Part shown: positions 47,159 to 58,982 of the stretch, piece by piece
Layout: each line of letters opens with the position of its first letter
Numbering within the stretch: position 1 is the stretch's first letter
Source: Rosa chinensis
Taxonomy: Eukaryota; Streptophyta; Magnoliopsida; Rosales; Rosaceae
NCBI RefSeq assembly: GCF_002994745.2
Contig: NC_037094.1
Coordinates: forward strand, 62,804,139-62,868,138
Direction: 5' to 3'
DNA length: 64,000 nt
Position numbers and translations under genes: made by a program
Notes under the pieces: model-generated
Databases searched by the model: none
What the model was told of the DNA's origin: nothing
What the model saw: only the letters and a program-made list of their open reading frames with translations

Positions 47159-48132
47159 TCAGTCAAGATTGAGAGCATCCATTGACTTAGCAAGTTCCTC
47201 TTTGCTATTGACGTCTACAATTGTAAGGTTGACGTTTAGGTCATGACCTCCTTCTTCCATATAGTGAGCCTCTTGTTCTTTAGACTCTCTATACCTCTTG
47301 TAATTGGCTGCTACTCTGTTGTTTGCTTGGCAGTTCTTGTACCAATGCCCAATGAATCCACACCTATAGCATGGTTCATTGTCAACTCTTTCCTTTTGCA
47401 TCTTGTTTCCATGATCCCCATGTCCCTTTCCACGTGGTGCATGGTTGCCACGTGGGTAGGGATCAACACGTCTAAACCCCTTTGTATTGGAGGTCTTTCC
47501 ACCTTTCATTTTTCCATAATGAGCCTCGGGAATTTTCTTTGTCCCAGTGGGCCTGGCATTGTTGTTCAAGAGAATCTCATTATGTCTCTCAGCCACTTGC
47601 AGTAAGCTTATCAACTTATTGAAGGTTGTGATTCTTTTGTTGTCATACTCCAACTGATACTGGTTCGCTAGTATAAAAGCTGAATTAGGAAAGGTGGTAA
47701 GAGTCTTGTAGATCATATCATCTTCTGTGATTTCCCTTCCACAAAAATTGAGACGTGCTTTTAAGCGCAACATGTCCTTGTTGAAGTCATTGACCTTTTT
47801 ATAGTCAAGCAAGCGGATTCCATTCCACTGAATAGCTAGTTCTGGGAGTAAAGTGTCATGAATGTTCCCAAAACATCCTTTAAGGGCATCCTACAATTCT
47901 TTGGGTGTCTTCAACTGAAGGTACTCCCAGCGTAGGCTAGGATCAATATGTCGCCTCAGAAACATTAAGGCATCTGCTTTCACCTTATTAGATAGTTCAT
48001 CATCTTTGGGGTCAGTAATGGTGGCAGTGTAGTCTTTTGCCACAAAGGCAGTTTCCATATCAGAAACCCAACGATGGTACTCAAGTTCTTCTGAGTCCAA
48101 ATGTCAAACTCAGGTCGAGTTGGATCAGCCAT
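47159..48132 (-). pseudogene. Copia gag with CCHC zinc knuckle
   Basis: Pieces at 48100-47891 and 47812-47159 share one frame, broken by TAG at 47888-47890. The second piece has the knuckle CYRCGFIGHWYKNC. An ATG at 48132 gives MADPTRPEFD in another frame, so a small frameshift near 48104 probably separates the original start from the rest. Gag would form the RNA-packaging particle. Confidence 0.88.
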
Positions 48133-49831
48133 CTACATAAAACAAGAGGGAAGATATAAATTACGCAGTCATAAAGACATCCACGTGAATTATTTTCCAA
48201 AAATATGAATTAGATTTCAAGACCAAGATTCGTAATGGTCAAATTTTTTCTATGCTATGTGACAATACTTTATCACAGTAAGTGTGTATTTATAATGCGC
48301 ATGAACTTTCATTATCATGGCAAAACGCAATTCTTTTTGTATAGCATTCTAAACAAGTAATAATCATAGCACGTAATAAATAATAAAAACATAGCATATA
48401 TTAAAATAAATTACATGGCATGCTCAAATTTCACAAATGTATACCAAAATATATGTTACACATAATAATAGCAATAATATATCATGCGTAAAATAAAATA
48501 TAAATAATAGCATAATATAAAGGCATGCTTAGGAATAACTCTATAAGCGTAAATAAAATTCACAAAACATGCTCAGAATTGCATAAATAATATATAACAA
48601 AATATATATGGCATGTTCAAAATAAAGTATAAACTATAGCATAATTGAAACATGCTTAAACATAATTATTTAAAACATAAATAACAAGGCATGCTGTAAG
48701 AGGATTAATATTATCGAAAAAAACATGCTCAATAACAAAATATAATAAAAGCATAAACAATAAAGTATAAAGCATGCTTTGTTAAAATCATAAAATAAAA
48801 TAAAGAAAACATACTTGATTTCGAGAAAATAAAACAATCCTAGCACACGTGAGTGTTGATGCAAGCGTGTGTAGCGATGTTTTTGGACTTGAGAAAAACT
48901 GGGCCGCTTCCTCTTTTTTCAGCAATGGGCCACAAAGACTTATATATATATATATATATTTTTCTTTTCTCTTTTTTCTGGGCCGCGGGCCTACTTCTTT
49001 TGTTCTTTTTTTTTTTTTTTTTTTAATTTATGCTGGGTGGCAGGCCTTCTTTTTTTTTTGTTATGCTGGGCTGCAAGGCCTGCTTCTTTTCTTTTTTTTG
49101 ATTGGGCCGGGTCCTTTTCTTTGGGCCGGGTCACACTATTTTTTCTTCTTTTTTTTCTTTTCTTTCTTTTCTCTCTTTGATCGTCTTCTTCGTTCTGGCT
49201 TTCTGTCCTTCTTCTGGGCTGGAGCCGGACGTAGCAGGTTGAAGACACACGGCAGAGGAAGATGGAGGTCGGTTTGGACGAGGCCGCGCCGGTGATTGGG
49301 GCCGAGGCTGGAGGGAGCGCGCTGCAGCGACGAGATCGGAGGCTTGCTGCTGCGATTGGTGCTGCTGCAAGGCTGGGATCTACAGGTGGGAAGCATCAGC
49401 GATGGGTGGAGGCGGGTGGGCTAGGCGCGACCGGTGAGGTGAGACCGGTCTGTGTGAAGGTTGATTGAGGCCGGTCTGTGTGATGTGTGATTGAGGTCGA
49501 TCTGTGCTATTAAAGAGCACAAGGGGCTGTGTGATGTGCAGGCGGAGGTGAAGCGCGGCCTGATGTGCTGCAAGGGAGATGGAGGCCGGACGGGGCCGGT
49601 CTGGTCTAGGCTGTGTTGGAAGTTGCAGCGCGCGGCCTGGTCGGTTGGGATCGGGTGGGAAGGGCCGTCGGGGGAGAAGAGAGATTTTTTTTTTTCGGTT
49701 GTTGGTGGCGGCAAAAAAAGAAGAAAATATTTTTTTCTTCTAGGGTTTTTTTCTTTTCGATAGAAAGAAAACTATAGAAAATGAGGATTTTTTTTTTCTA
49801 TTGGCTATTTGCTCTGAGCGTGCTGATAACG
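48133..49831 (-). other. 1.7-kb leader of the copia element
   Basis: The leader is long for copia. It has a zone (about 48390-48800) where GGCATGCT/GCATGCTTA motifs recur every 40-70 bases among AT-rich spacers. A pyrimidine-rich zone follows on the plus strand (48960-49190), then GC-rich sequence (49200-49680). Open frames here are compositional. The primer-binding candidate (minus CGTTATCAGCACG) lies at about 49819-49831 next to the 5' LTR. Confidence 0.55.
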
Positions 49832-50045
49832 TGTAAAAGTAAAAGTGGATTGGAATTGGTCTACTCATTTTATTTCATAACCCATTTATATAGAGAGAGA
49901 ATTACAATGGAAAGAACAATTACAATGATGACATTAACTACTGATTGGTCCGTAATCCATGTTCATTGATGGTAATTGCTAATTGCTTGATTCCCTCTCC
50001 GTCAATCACTTTGACGAATGCACATAATGTGTTTTTCCTTTAACA
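49832..50045 (-). repeat. 5' LTR of the copia element (214 bp)
   Basis: Same termini and length as 42861-43074, with a handful of substitutions. It is followed outward by the right GTTCT duplication at 50046-50050. Confidence 0.93.
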
Positions 50046-50678
50046 GTTCTCTCAATTAATTGGAATTATTCTACATCTTATGCATGCTGGAAAGACAGAA
50101 AAATAAAAGTGGTGACGATTTAGGCATGGCAAAAAGTTCGATAATTTTTAGGCCTCGTTTGGTTCGCGGATTTAAGGACTTGGGAAAGGAAATGTATTCA
50201 TTTCCTATGTTTGGTGTGCATAAGGAAAGGAACAGCTTTCCTTTTAGAAAGGAAAATACGGGGGAAAGTGGATCCTCCCATCCTCCAAATGATTCATTTT
50301 CTCTTCTACTTTCCCAGCATTAATTACATATTATAAATACATTTATATACTTGTTGAAAATTATTATTGATAATTTTATTTAAAAAGTTTATGAGATTTG
50401 TGTAATTCTATGTTATAATACATGGGGATATAAATGAAATTTTAATATAATTTAGTTTCATTTCCTTGCACAAACTAAACACTAAAATGAAAACACATAT
50501 TTTCTCATTGCTTTCCCAACGTTTCCAAACAGCGGAAAGGAGAACAAACTTTTGTTGGAGATGAAAAATTCTGATTAGGAATTTGACCCAACAATTAATG
50601 TGGACTGGAGCGGAAGCTGAACCAGGGACAATCGAGAGGTTTCAATTTGTAGTTGACTTGATGTTGACGAAGCGCAGG

Positions 50679-51543
50679 CTCCTTTTTAGGGGTGTGCAAA
50701 ACACGGTACAAACCGGCCAAACCGGTCAAAACCGACCGGTAAATATGGTTTGGTTAAGGTTTTTTAACTTTAAAAATTGAAAGCCGGTTCAATACCGAAC
50801 CAAACCATTTATGAATTTGGTTGGTTTGGTTTCTTTTTTGCTTAAACCGTGGAACCCGAACCGACCGGTATGCTTGAAATATAATAAGAAAAAGTCTTAT
50901 ATATATATATATACACATATATTTATATATTCATTTGTCCAGTTGTTCTAAGTAATCTAAATATCCAATTATAACTTTATTCTCAAATGATATACTACCA
51001 TATCAAATCCAATGCCCAAAGGCCTAGAAGTCTAATATATAATCGCTACGATTAATTTGATCCTCTCATATCACATATCTCAATCTCTCATTCTCTAACC
51101 TTTAATCCTTTGATCCTCTTTATTTAAAGAAGAAAAAAAAAATTCTCTAACCTTTAATACTACCATATTAAGCTAGTATTTATAGCTAAGCCATCAAATA
51201 ATTCAATTACTTTAAATCTATTTTAGATTTTAGTTTTTGAATATTGGTTTTGGATTTGATTATTGTATTTTAAATTTAGATTATGATTATTTAATATAAT
51301 TTTTATTATTTAGATTAAATTTTACTATAATTTTTTTTCATAAATAGTATGTTAATATAACATAGGTTAAAACCGCCTAACCGACCGAACAAAACCATTT
51401 TTAATTGGATTGGATTGGATCGGGTTAAGCTTATTTTTTTTAATGACCGGTTGTCCAAAATGCTTAAACCGCTCACTTTAGTATAGAAATGGTTTAGAGT
51501 CAAAACCGATCCAACCCAATCCGTGTGCAGCCCTACTCCTTTT
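50679..51543. mobile_element. hAT-type derivative with 8-bp TSD
   Basis: CTCCTTTT at 50679-50686 and 51536-51543 flanks an 849-bp element with termini TAGGGGTGTGCAAAAC and GTGTGCAGCCCTA. AACCGGTC/GACCGGTT motifs cluster near both ends. Non-coding and AT-rich inside. Confidence 0.88.
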
Positions 51544-51549
51544 GGCTTC

Positions 51550-51800
51550 CTCCCTCTGTATTCTCCCTATGCGAGCTCCCTCCGTAGCCTCCCTATGCGA
51601 GCTCCCTCTGTAACCTCCCTATGCGAGCTCCCTCCGTAACCTCCCTATGCGAGCTCCCTCCGTATCCTCCCTATGCGAGCTCCCACCGTAACCTCCCTAT
51701 GCCTCCGTAACCTCCCTACGCGAGCTCCCTCGGTATCCTCCCTACGCGAGCTCCCTCGGTATCCTCCCTACGCGAGCTCCCTCCGTAACCTCCCTTCATA
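51550..51800. repeat. 26-bp minisatellite
   Basis: About nine copies of CCTCCCTATGCGAGCTCCCTCCGTAA-like units, with variants (CTACGCG, CTCGGTAT) and one deleted unit. Degenerate CTCTCTCCGTA units continue to about 51890. Confidence 0.93.
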
Positions 51801-52367
51801 ATCTCTCTCCGCTCTGTCACCTCTCTATGTAATCTCCCTACGTAAACTTTCTATGTAACCTCTCTCCGTAGCTCCTCTTCGTAATCTCTCTCTGCTTCTT
51901 GGTTTTGACGAAGAAGCGGAGTCTCTTCTTTGTCATTGGTGTGAGAGAGGAGGAGGGGGTACCTGCAAAAGACCCTCCGATGCCTAAGTCAGTATTTTTC
52001 TGAGTCAAGGATTGGAGTCTCGACTAGAGTTCGATGCCATACCTGGAGGTTCTGCTTTCCTTTTATAGGCGACTTACAACTTGGGCTGCAAGTAAACTTG
52101 CATGGCAAGATACCGATGACTTGGATGGCAAGTCGCCATTAAGGCTGCACTTACTGCTGTAATAACCGTCACTTATTGGCGGCCATGATTGCCACGCTAA
52201 ATGTCACATTAACCGTCGCATTTACGGCTACATTAACTATCGCACTTACTGCTGCCATTATTGCATGGTCAAATTAATTGACCACCCCCACAACTTCCCA
52301 CTAGCTTTCCTTTCCCATAGGAAATAAAAAGGAATTGATTTCCTTTCCACGAACCAAACGAGGCTAG

Positions 52368-52805
52368 GCCATAGCTTCAAGAATATCCGCACAATAGGTT
52401 ATAGAGAAAGAGGGGAGCTAGCTATGGGGTTAAGATTGTGGTGACCATTACATTTCTAATGATATTAGTATCATCAATTCATAGAGCGAAATCACCCTAT
52501 TCCATCTCATGATCTCCTCCCTCCCGACCTTTTCTCTTAAAAAAATGTTGATCTTCCTCAACAATAAGAAAATAAAACCAATATACATGACATATTTATG
52601 TTCTTTTTCTTTCTTTTACTATGGAAAACTTTCTGGGCACATGCAGATTTTTCTTATTAAGTTCGACTGAACAACAACATGCAAAGAATATGGCTTAAAA
52701 TAGCGCCAACACAATACAGATCGGATACACCTCAACAAACCCAAAATAGGGGCATATGGCCAGAATGTTGTGCAAGTTATTTGTGTATTTTCTTAAGTTT
52801 CATCG
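52368..52805. other. Intergenic/3' UTR side of the FSH-type gene
   Basis: AT-rich sequence without a gene. Bases close to 52805 are probably the 3' UTR of the minus-strand hydrolase. Confidence 0.4.
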
Positions 52806-54652
52806 TTACTGTTGCTCCTCCTTCTCGTCCAACTTCTTCTGAATTGTCTCAATGAAGCTCATAATGGTCTCTAAACCCTTTTCATCGAGTCGTGGTATTG
52901 TGTGGCCCTTGGGATGATGAATCACGGTAGGATCTACACAGTTTTCTAGCAGTTCGAGTCCATATGGCTTCAAGAAGTCTGTTTCTCCTGCAAATATTTA
53001 GACAGTTTTGTCAAAACCAGTAAACGGAGAGATTAAGCTGGTATGGTTACGAAGAATTTCGATACCAGGCATAGTGTACAGATAGCTGACTCAGTTTCAT
53101 ATGCACAGGACGACTAATTAATGAAATGATTTTTTGCACGTGTCAAATTGCGAATTGTTATTAGTGTCAAAAAGAAAAAAGAACAAAAAGAGCTGCATAT
53201 TAGCCCTTACATAGTTACATGGTTTCTCATGCTCAAAATTTCAACAGGAAAGTGGGTTCTCATGCTAAATTGTTCTTGCTAATGAAAGCAAACTTGACAC
53301 TCACATCAAACCAGGTTTTACTTATTTGAAATATAACTCGTGTAATTGGAGCATGTATACTTTATAATTCGGCATGAAAAGAGTTAGTTACAACCATTGA
53401 CACAATATATGATTTACCATTGACACAATATATGATTTAGGATCTATGGTTTGTGCATTGAAAGTCGACCAGACAAAAGAAACAGAAATTACCTAAAAAG
53501 TGAAGAGACGGAATTTGAATAGGAGATGAATAAGCATTTTCAGCCACGGTTGCTGACTTGAATTTTGCGCCTCCAATTATTATGAGGAACTTAATTTTAG
53601 GTACTTTGGTCAGTGCCAAACCCTACAATAACAAGTCAAACAGCTCATCAAATTAGTACAACAAACAACAACAACAACAACAAAAACCTATCAATATCAC
53701 TGGTCAGCTTCAATATAGTTTTGGAAACTTTTATTTTTCTTGTTCACTTGGTCATTGTTAATTACCTTTGCTTGTAGACCCGGCAGTGCCGCTGACAGTA
53801 TTGCCCCCTGCATTATTCATAAACAATCAGTCAATTTGCTATCAGATAGACTAAGAAATTGTACAAGACTAAACATTAAGCTAATAATTATTTATGAATT
53901 GTGTTATTTTTCGTTTCTTGAGGAACCCAGGAAGAGAATAAAGCGCTAATAAGTAGAAAAATACCTGGGAAAAGCCAAGTAGCCCATCAAAGGGTCCATT
54001 CTTGATCATGTAATCTTCAATGAATTCAAGACACTCGTCAAAGTTCGTGTACTCAAGAAAATCCTGTAAAAAATAAAAAAAAAAACCGTCAAAAATTTAC
54101 GCAACAAAATTATAAAACGACAAAGATTGATCTGTGTTTTTGGCTGACCTTGCTGAATTGGAACCACTCGTGATAAGGAGGATCGAAAATGCCCTCGACT
54201 TCGGATTTACCTTGGGCCGGGAAAGGCCCATCGAGAAAGTCCAGGTCGAAATTGTTGAGCACCGACTCCGGCCATTTACCCAGTTGGGTCTTCATGATCA
54301 CACCGCTGGTTCGAAACCCATGAAGGCAAAGAAACCTGGGTTTCCTCGAATCAGAAGCCGCGGCACAACCCTCGCTTCCCATGTTGTTGTTGTTGGTGTT
54401 CCTTGTCGTTTCGGAAAGGTTGAGGCTGTTGTTGTTGTTCTGGTCAGTTCCGCTAGTGCGGGAGGTGGTGGGGGATTTAAAAGGCGCGGCCTTGGTCGCA
54501 ACGACGTCGTGTTGGAGTTTCCTGCTTTCAATGCGAATGGAGTGAAGGGAATGGGGAACACTAAATAGGTTGCGTAGACCGCGTAGCGGAAATCGACGGT
54601 CCAGAATGGGCGTGCGGTTTAAGTGGAGGGTGGATGATGCGTTGGATGACAT
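52806..54652 (-). CDS. FSH1/OVCA2-family alpha/beta serine hydrolase
   Basis: Five exons on the minus strand: 54652-54149, 54063-53965, 53807-53766, 53622-53493, 52987-52806. GT-AG joins keep frame and give 318 residues. Residues 1 to about 98 are Ser/Asn-rich with basic residues, possibly an organelle transit peptide. The hydrolase domain begins KPRFLCLHGFRTSG. The nucleophile elbow GFSQGA crosses exons 2-3 (Ser about 200). The likely acid is the Asp in GETDFL (about 262), and the His in KGHTIPR (about 287) completes the triad. The family contains small esterases of uncertain substrate. The plant members are often annotated as esterase or OVCA2-like. A shorter start at ATG 54382 would remove the N-terminal extension. 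Confidence 0.92.
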
Positions 54653-55179
54653 CAGGGCAAGGCGAAGTGGCGAACGAGGGACGAAAGAGAGGGAGAGAAC
54701 GCAGGTTTTGACCCGCGTGGGAAATAACACCCTCGGAGACAGAAATCTATTGGTACAAAAGGAAGGGGCGTTTGGTAATTTGATAGCCCCTATTTGAAAT
54801 ATGAAAGAATAAAAAAAGGCAAACTTGTTTCGATTGGGGGGGCCATCTGAAAACATTTTAGAGGGCACTCAGGAGCGAGTTTTTGGTGAGAGAGACATGT
54901 AACATGATGTGATTTATTCACCGATTACGTTCACTCAGTTGAGGCAAGCTCAAGATTCAGAGATGCGATCAGCGTGCCCCTACTTTCAGTCATAATCATA
55001 TAAAATAATTTTAATCTTGCAAACGGCACGTTAAATGACTAATTAAGTTTTGTCGAATGACATTGAAATAATAAGTTTTGAATGAGAGATTACACATGCC
55101 TAACTATTTAATATACACCTCAATATACCACACATTTAATTTTTCATTGTAATGTTTCACTATGTAACAACCTACTCCC
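54653..55179. other. Upstream region of the FSH-type gene
   Basis: Open frame continues upstream on the minus strand to 54868 but with UTR-like composition. No other gene is seen. Confidence 0.4.
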
Positions 55180-56115
55180 CACGAGAGAGAGATTACTTAC
55201 TAAAGGTTATAGTGGAGACACCAGATGTATACTCTGTAACCTCCAGTTAGAAGATGTGACACATCTTTTCTGTATGTGTCAAATAGCTTCAACTATTCTT
55301 TCAGGTCCACCATTTCATTTACAAGCTACCCGACTACCATCGATCAACTTTAAGGATTGGATGTTGGAACGGGCATTAACTCTAAGCTCAGATCTTTTTG
55401 CATGTTTAATGAAGATAATATGGGCCCTTTGGAAGAATAGGAACAATGTGCTCTGGGCAGGAACCAGGTAGACAGCTCAAGATGTCATATTAAGTAGTTT
55501 TGCATGGTGTGATGAGTATCAGAGAGCTCGAGGTACTGTGAAGCAGCCTCACAAACAACCAAGAACAAGATGGAAGCCTGCTGAAGATGGGGCCTTCAAA
55601 CTAAATGTGGATGCAGCCGTCTTACCTCAACAAACCACAGGTGGAATAGGGGGAGTGTTAAGGGATGCCTCAAGAAATTTTGTTGCAGCTTTTGCAAGAC
55701 CAGTTCAGCATGCTACATCTCCTAAGCAATGTGAACTTTTAGCCATTAGAGTAGGAGTAGATTTTCTGGTTTCCCTTCAAGTGCAGCAGGCTGTCATCGA
55801 GAGTGATAGTACAGTGGCTATTGCTGAAGCTCTCAGCCTAGATCATAGCATGTTAGCTAATGGAGGTTTAATAGATGATATACCATGTGCCATGCAATGC
55901 ATCCCCAGCATTCACATTTGCTGTCAACCCCGATCTAGTAATTTGGTAGCACATAGATTGGCGGGAATAGGTTTTGAGGCAAACCACAACTCTGTATGGT
56001 TGGGACTAGTCCCTGAATGTATTCGTGATGTTCTCAGTCACGATCTCCAATACCTCACTTGAGGTTTTTTTTATCAATAAAAGTCCTTTGTTCAAAAAAA
56101 ATAAAATAAAAAAAA
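55180..56115 (+). pseudogene. LINE ORF2 3' fragment (zf-RVT plus RNase H-like domain)
   Basis: The C-terminal zinc-finger region of a plant LINE RT is readable (CILCNLQLEDVTHLFCMC, then IIWALWKNRNNVLW). After one stop (about 55469) comes the RVT_3 domain at 55538-56062: FKLNVDAAV, GGIGGVLRD, AIESDSTVAIAEAL-like and SSNLVAHRLA blocks. AATAAAAG and an A-rich tail follow at 56076-56115. The copy is 5'-truncated and was probably inserted as a dead copy. I could not define a duplication. Confidence 0.85.
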
Positions 56116-56839
56116 TACACAATTCAAAGTATCTAAAATGTCCTTAATCCTATAAACCATTAATTATCCTAGCATTTTGACTATATTAAGGCTACTTTTT
56201 GTATCCGTTAGTATTAATTATTTGATATAATCACAAAATACTTGCTTTACGCACATCCCATTCAAAGATGATTTTAGGAATTCAAATCCAAATATTAACA
56301 AACTATGATGGCCTATATTTAAAAAGATGGATCTGCCTAATATGTTAACTATAATCTACATAAAATAACTCATTCTATACATGTATATCTATTGAATTAA
56401 TAAATGGACAAATGAATGATAATTAAGACCACAAAATGAGCATTGAACTAAGAAATTTTCTATTTTATCACAAATTCTTTGAACGTTACCATATTATATT
56501 TATAAATTCATTTATACCTCAATGTTCCAACTGCAACACAACATAAAGAACACATACTTCAATTGAAGGTTGTTGATCAACTTCTTGAGAATTCATGTCA
56601 ATGGTGGAAATTGAGGTGAAATGTGGAGAAGGAAAGATGTTTCACAATGTTTAAGTTTAGAATAAGAGATACAGAAAAGAACAAATGCATGATTCAAATT
56701 TTTCTTTCTTTCTTCTAATAGATAAATGTCTATTTTAGTCATTCAACCTACCTATGAAATATGATTTAAAATGTAAAAACATTGGGATGTGTATTAAGTA
56801 GTTAGAGGAGTGTATAAAAAATTTCTCTTTGAATAAAGA

Positions 56840-57380
56840 TTTTTAGGGTTTAGGAGTAAATGGGCTTGGGCGTTTGTCAAGGCTGCTTTGGCAGACTTGA
56901 CTTTGGTCTTGGGCCAGATTTGGATCCGTATTTGGGATTCTGGTCGCTTACAAATCAGGATCTTGGATCTGAGACAGCTGCTCATATTGATATGATATTG
57001 GTTCTGGTTCTTAGGAGTTCGTCTGCTAATTTTCAAGTTTCTGACACCTTCGGTTACTTTCGAACTCCTAGTGGGCGAATCACCTCTCTTAGGTGATCAT
57101 ATCATCGGTTATAGTTACTATTACATTTACACTGCTCTTGTGACATATGCAGTGCAGCAATGTCATTCGACATCAAGTCACATCCTGGTTACCTTTCATT
57201 CTAGATGCGTCTATGCATCTTATTATCTTTTATTGTTTTTTCTTTATTATAGATGCGTTTGTGCATCTCGTTATGCTTTATTGTTTTCTTTCGATGCTTT
57301 TGCATCACTCCATGTAACCCTTTGTTATCACTTAATATAGTCTGTCGTCTTTTCTTTCAAAAACAAATAAAAAAATTTCT
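56840..57380 (+). repeat. Possible LINE 3' end fragment
   Basis: The sequence has a loose triple repeat of ATGCNTNTGCATC (57205-57310) and ends CTTTCAAAAACAAATAAAAAAA, like tails of plant LINEs. No protein domain is recognisable. 56116-56840 to its left is AT-rich and empty. Confidence 0.35.
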
Positions 57381-58399
57381 TGACACGTTTACTTACTTAG
57401 AATGAGAAATAAAATAAAATGAATAATTACAGTGTATGAGTTGTCACGCCCCTGATTTTACACACAAGAAAATCGATATATATAATCCCATAATTATACA
57501 TGCGTGAACGTTCAGTCATCAATACAAAATACCTGAAATCTTTTTCCTTTTAAACCAAGTACATACTGATGCCCTGAACCCTCAAAGTTAATATACACTC
57601 GCTCCATAGAGTTATATATTACAATGCTTACGAATTAAATTGTCAACAACAAATAAAACGTAAATGCAGCTCAGAGTAACTATACAACAGAAGTCCTTAT
57701 CAAGGGTAAAGTCACAAAGATAGCTTCCTACCGTAAAGCTGCAAAAGCGCCACCTCAGCTTCAGCCACGATTTCCCTGACCTGCAGGATTAACCCCTACA
57801 CCATTCCATTGAATAGTGCACCGGGTTGCCACACAACAAACCCGGTAAGCTTATGAAGCTCGTATGAGTAACTCAAAACCAATTACACAAATTTCACAAA
57901 AGCCTCCTGCTCATAACCTCAATCCTAGCATCAAATTACACAAATTTAGGTCAAACAAGACTTCTTCAAGCAATGTTTGACGTCATCCTAATGCACTACG
58001 GCGAATTCCAAAATCACACTCATTTCCCCATTCCCCCTAGGAGCTTTTGTCATCAACATGACATCAAAGGCGAAAATCAATGAATCACCTTCCTATCCTC
58101 AACACAGAGTACAATTCGTCACCACTGTGGCTCTTAAGATAAATCAAACCATCAATCAATACAATCAAGAAGAAACAAGGCAATCACATATCAAAACAAG
58201 CCAAACGATTCATAGTAACCCCTGCATATAATTTAGTTCAGGAGGTCACATTAAGTCAAGTAATTCAAATCATAGTAATCCTACACTCTGACGTCTGTAG
58301 GTAACCCCAACCATCACAGCAGTCCTCTCGATCTTTGTTAACTTAATAACAACTCAGCTTCGCTACCGAGCAATCATCACACTGATCATCACCTAGATT

Positions 58400-58640
58400 T
58401 CAAGGATCATCACATAGATTCACGCAGATCTCGCCAATCATCGCACAGATAGCGATCATCACATAGATTTCACTGGTCATCACATAGATAGCGATCATCA
58501 CATAGATTTCGCTGGTCATCACATAGATCACGATCATCACATAGATTTCGCTGGTCATCATATAGATAACGACCATCACATAGATTTCGCTGGTCATCAC
58601 ATAGATAGCGATCATCACATAGATTTCAACCATCCTACTC
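58400..58640. repeat. Minisatellite, about 38-40-bp unit
   Basis: Repeats of GATCATCACATAGATTTCGCTGGTCATCACATAGATAGC with small variants, about six units. It lies inside the solo LTR. The minus-strand frame of IYVMTSE repeats across it is an artefact. Confidence 0.93.
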
Positions 58641-58827
58641 ATATTCCTACACAAGCTACACATGACAATCATCACAAAGATTCACCACGAAGTCACTAAT
58701 ACATGAATATATATGTATATATATATATCCCATAATATATATAGACACACATAGTCATCCACTTAGAAATGCCACTAATACCAACTATAGTTGTAGTTAA
58801 CCTAATAACTCCAAGACAATAGGGTAA

Positions 58828-58982
58828 TCATGTTCATAACAAATATCGATCATATTCATAACAAATATCGATCCTGCTCATAACAAATATCGATCCTGCT
58901 CATAACACATATCGATCCTGCTCATAACAAATATCAATCCTACTCATAACACATATCAATCCTACTCATAACAAATATCGTG
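58828..58982. repeat. Minisatellite, 22-bp unit
   Basis: About seven copies of CGATCCTGCTCATAACAAATAT-like units (variants CATATT, TACTCAT). Also inside the solo LTR. Confidence 0.93.

Larger units (their letters stand above)
42856..50050 (-). mobile_element. Ty1/copia LTR retrotransposon (7185 bp, degenerate)
   Basis: Perfect GTTCT duplications at 42856-42860 and 50046-50050 flank an element with 214-bp LTRs. On the minus strand the order is 5' LTR, a 1.7-kb leader, gag, integrase, RT, RNase H, purine tract, 3' LTR. Integrase before RT defines copia. A protease is not visible. All frames carry stops or shifts. The LTRs remain very similar, so the insertion may not be very old even though the coding part is damaged. 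Confidence 0.94.
50152..52364. mobile_element. Harbinger-like non-autonomous element hosting other repeats
   Basis: The terminus GCCTCGTTTGGTTCG at the left is mirrored by CGAACCAAACGAGGC at the right, with TAG on both outer sides (50149-50151, 52365-52367). A 3-bp duplication and a CGTTTGGTT terminus fit PIF/Harbinger MITE-type elements, although TAG is not the usual TWA. Subterminal GGAAAGGAAAT motifs occur at both ends. It contains a hAT derivative, a minisatellite, and a weak 20-25-bp repeat of the CATTAACCGTCGCA kind at 52130-52260. Confidence 0.65.

Noticed and set aside
48849..49763. Several overlapping frames on both strands
   Set aside because: Low-complexity T-rich and GC-rich leader of the copia element. 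No domain, and frames conflict.
51550..51800. Regular repeats that could suggest a CRISPR-like array
   Set aside because: Units are head-to-tail without unique spacers and lie in plant DNA. It is a minisatellite.
58400..58675. Minus-strand frame with repeated IYVMTSE
   Set aside because: It only translates the 38-40-bp minisatellite inside the solo LTR.
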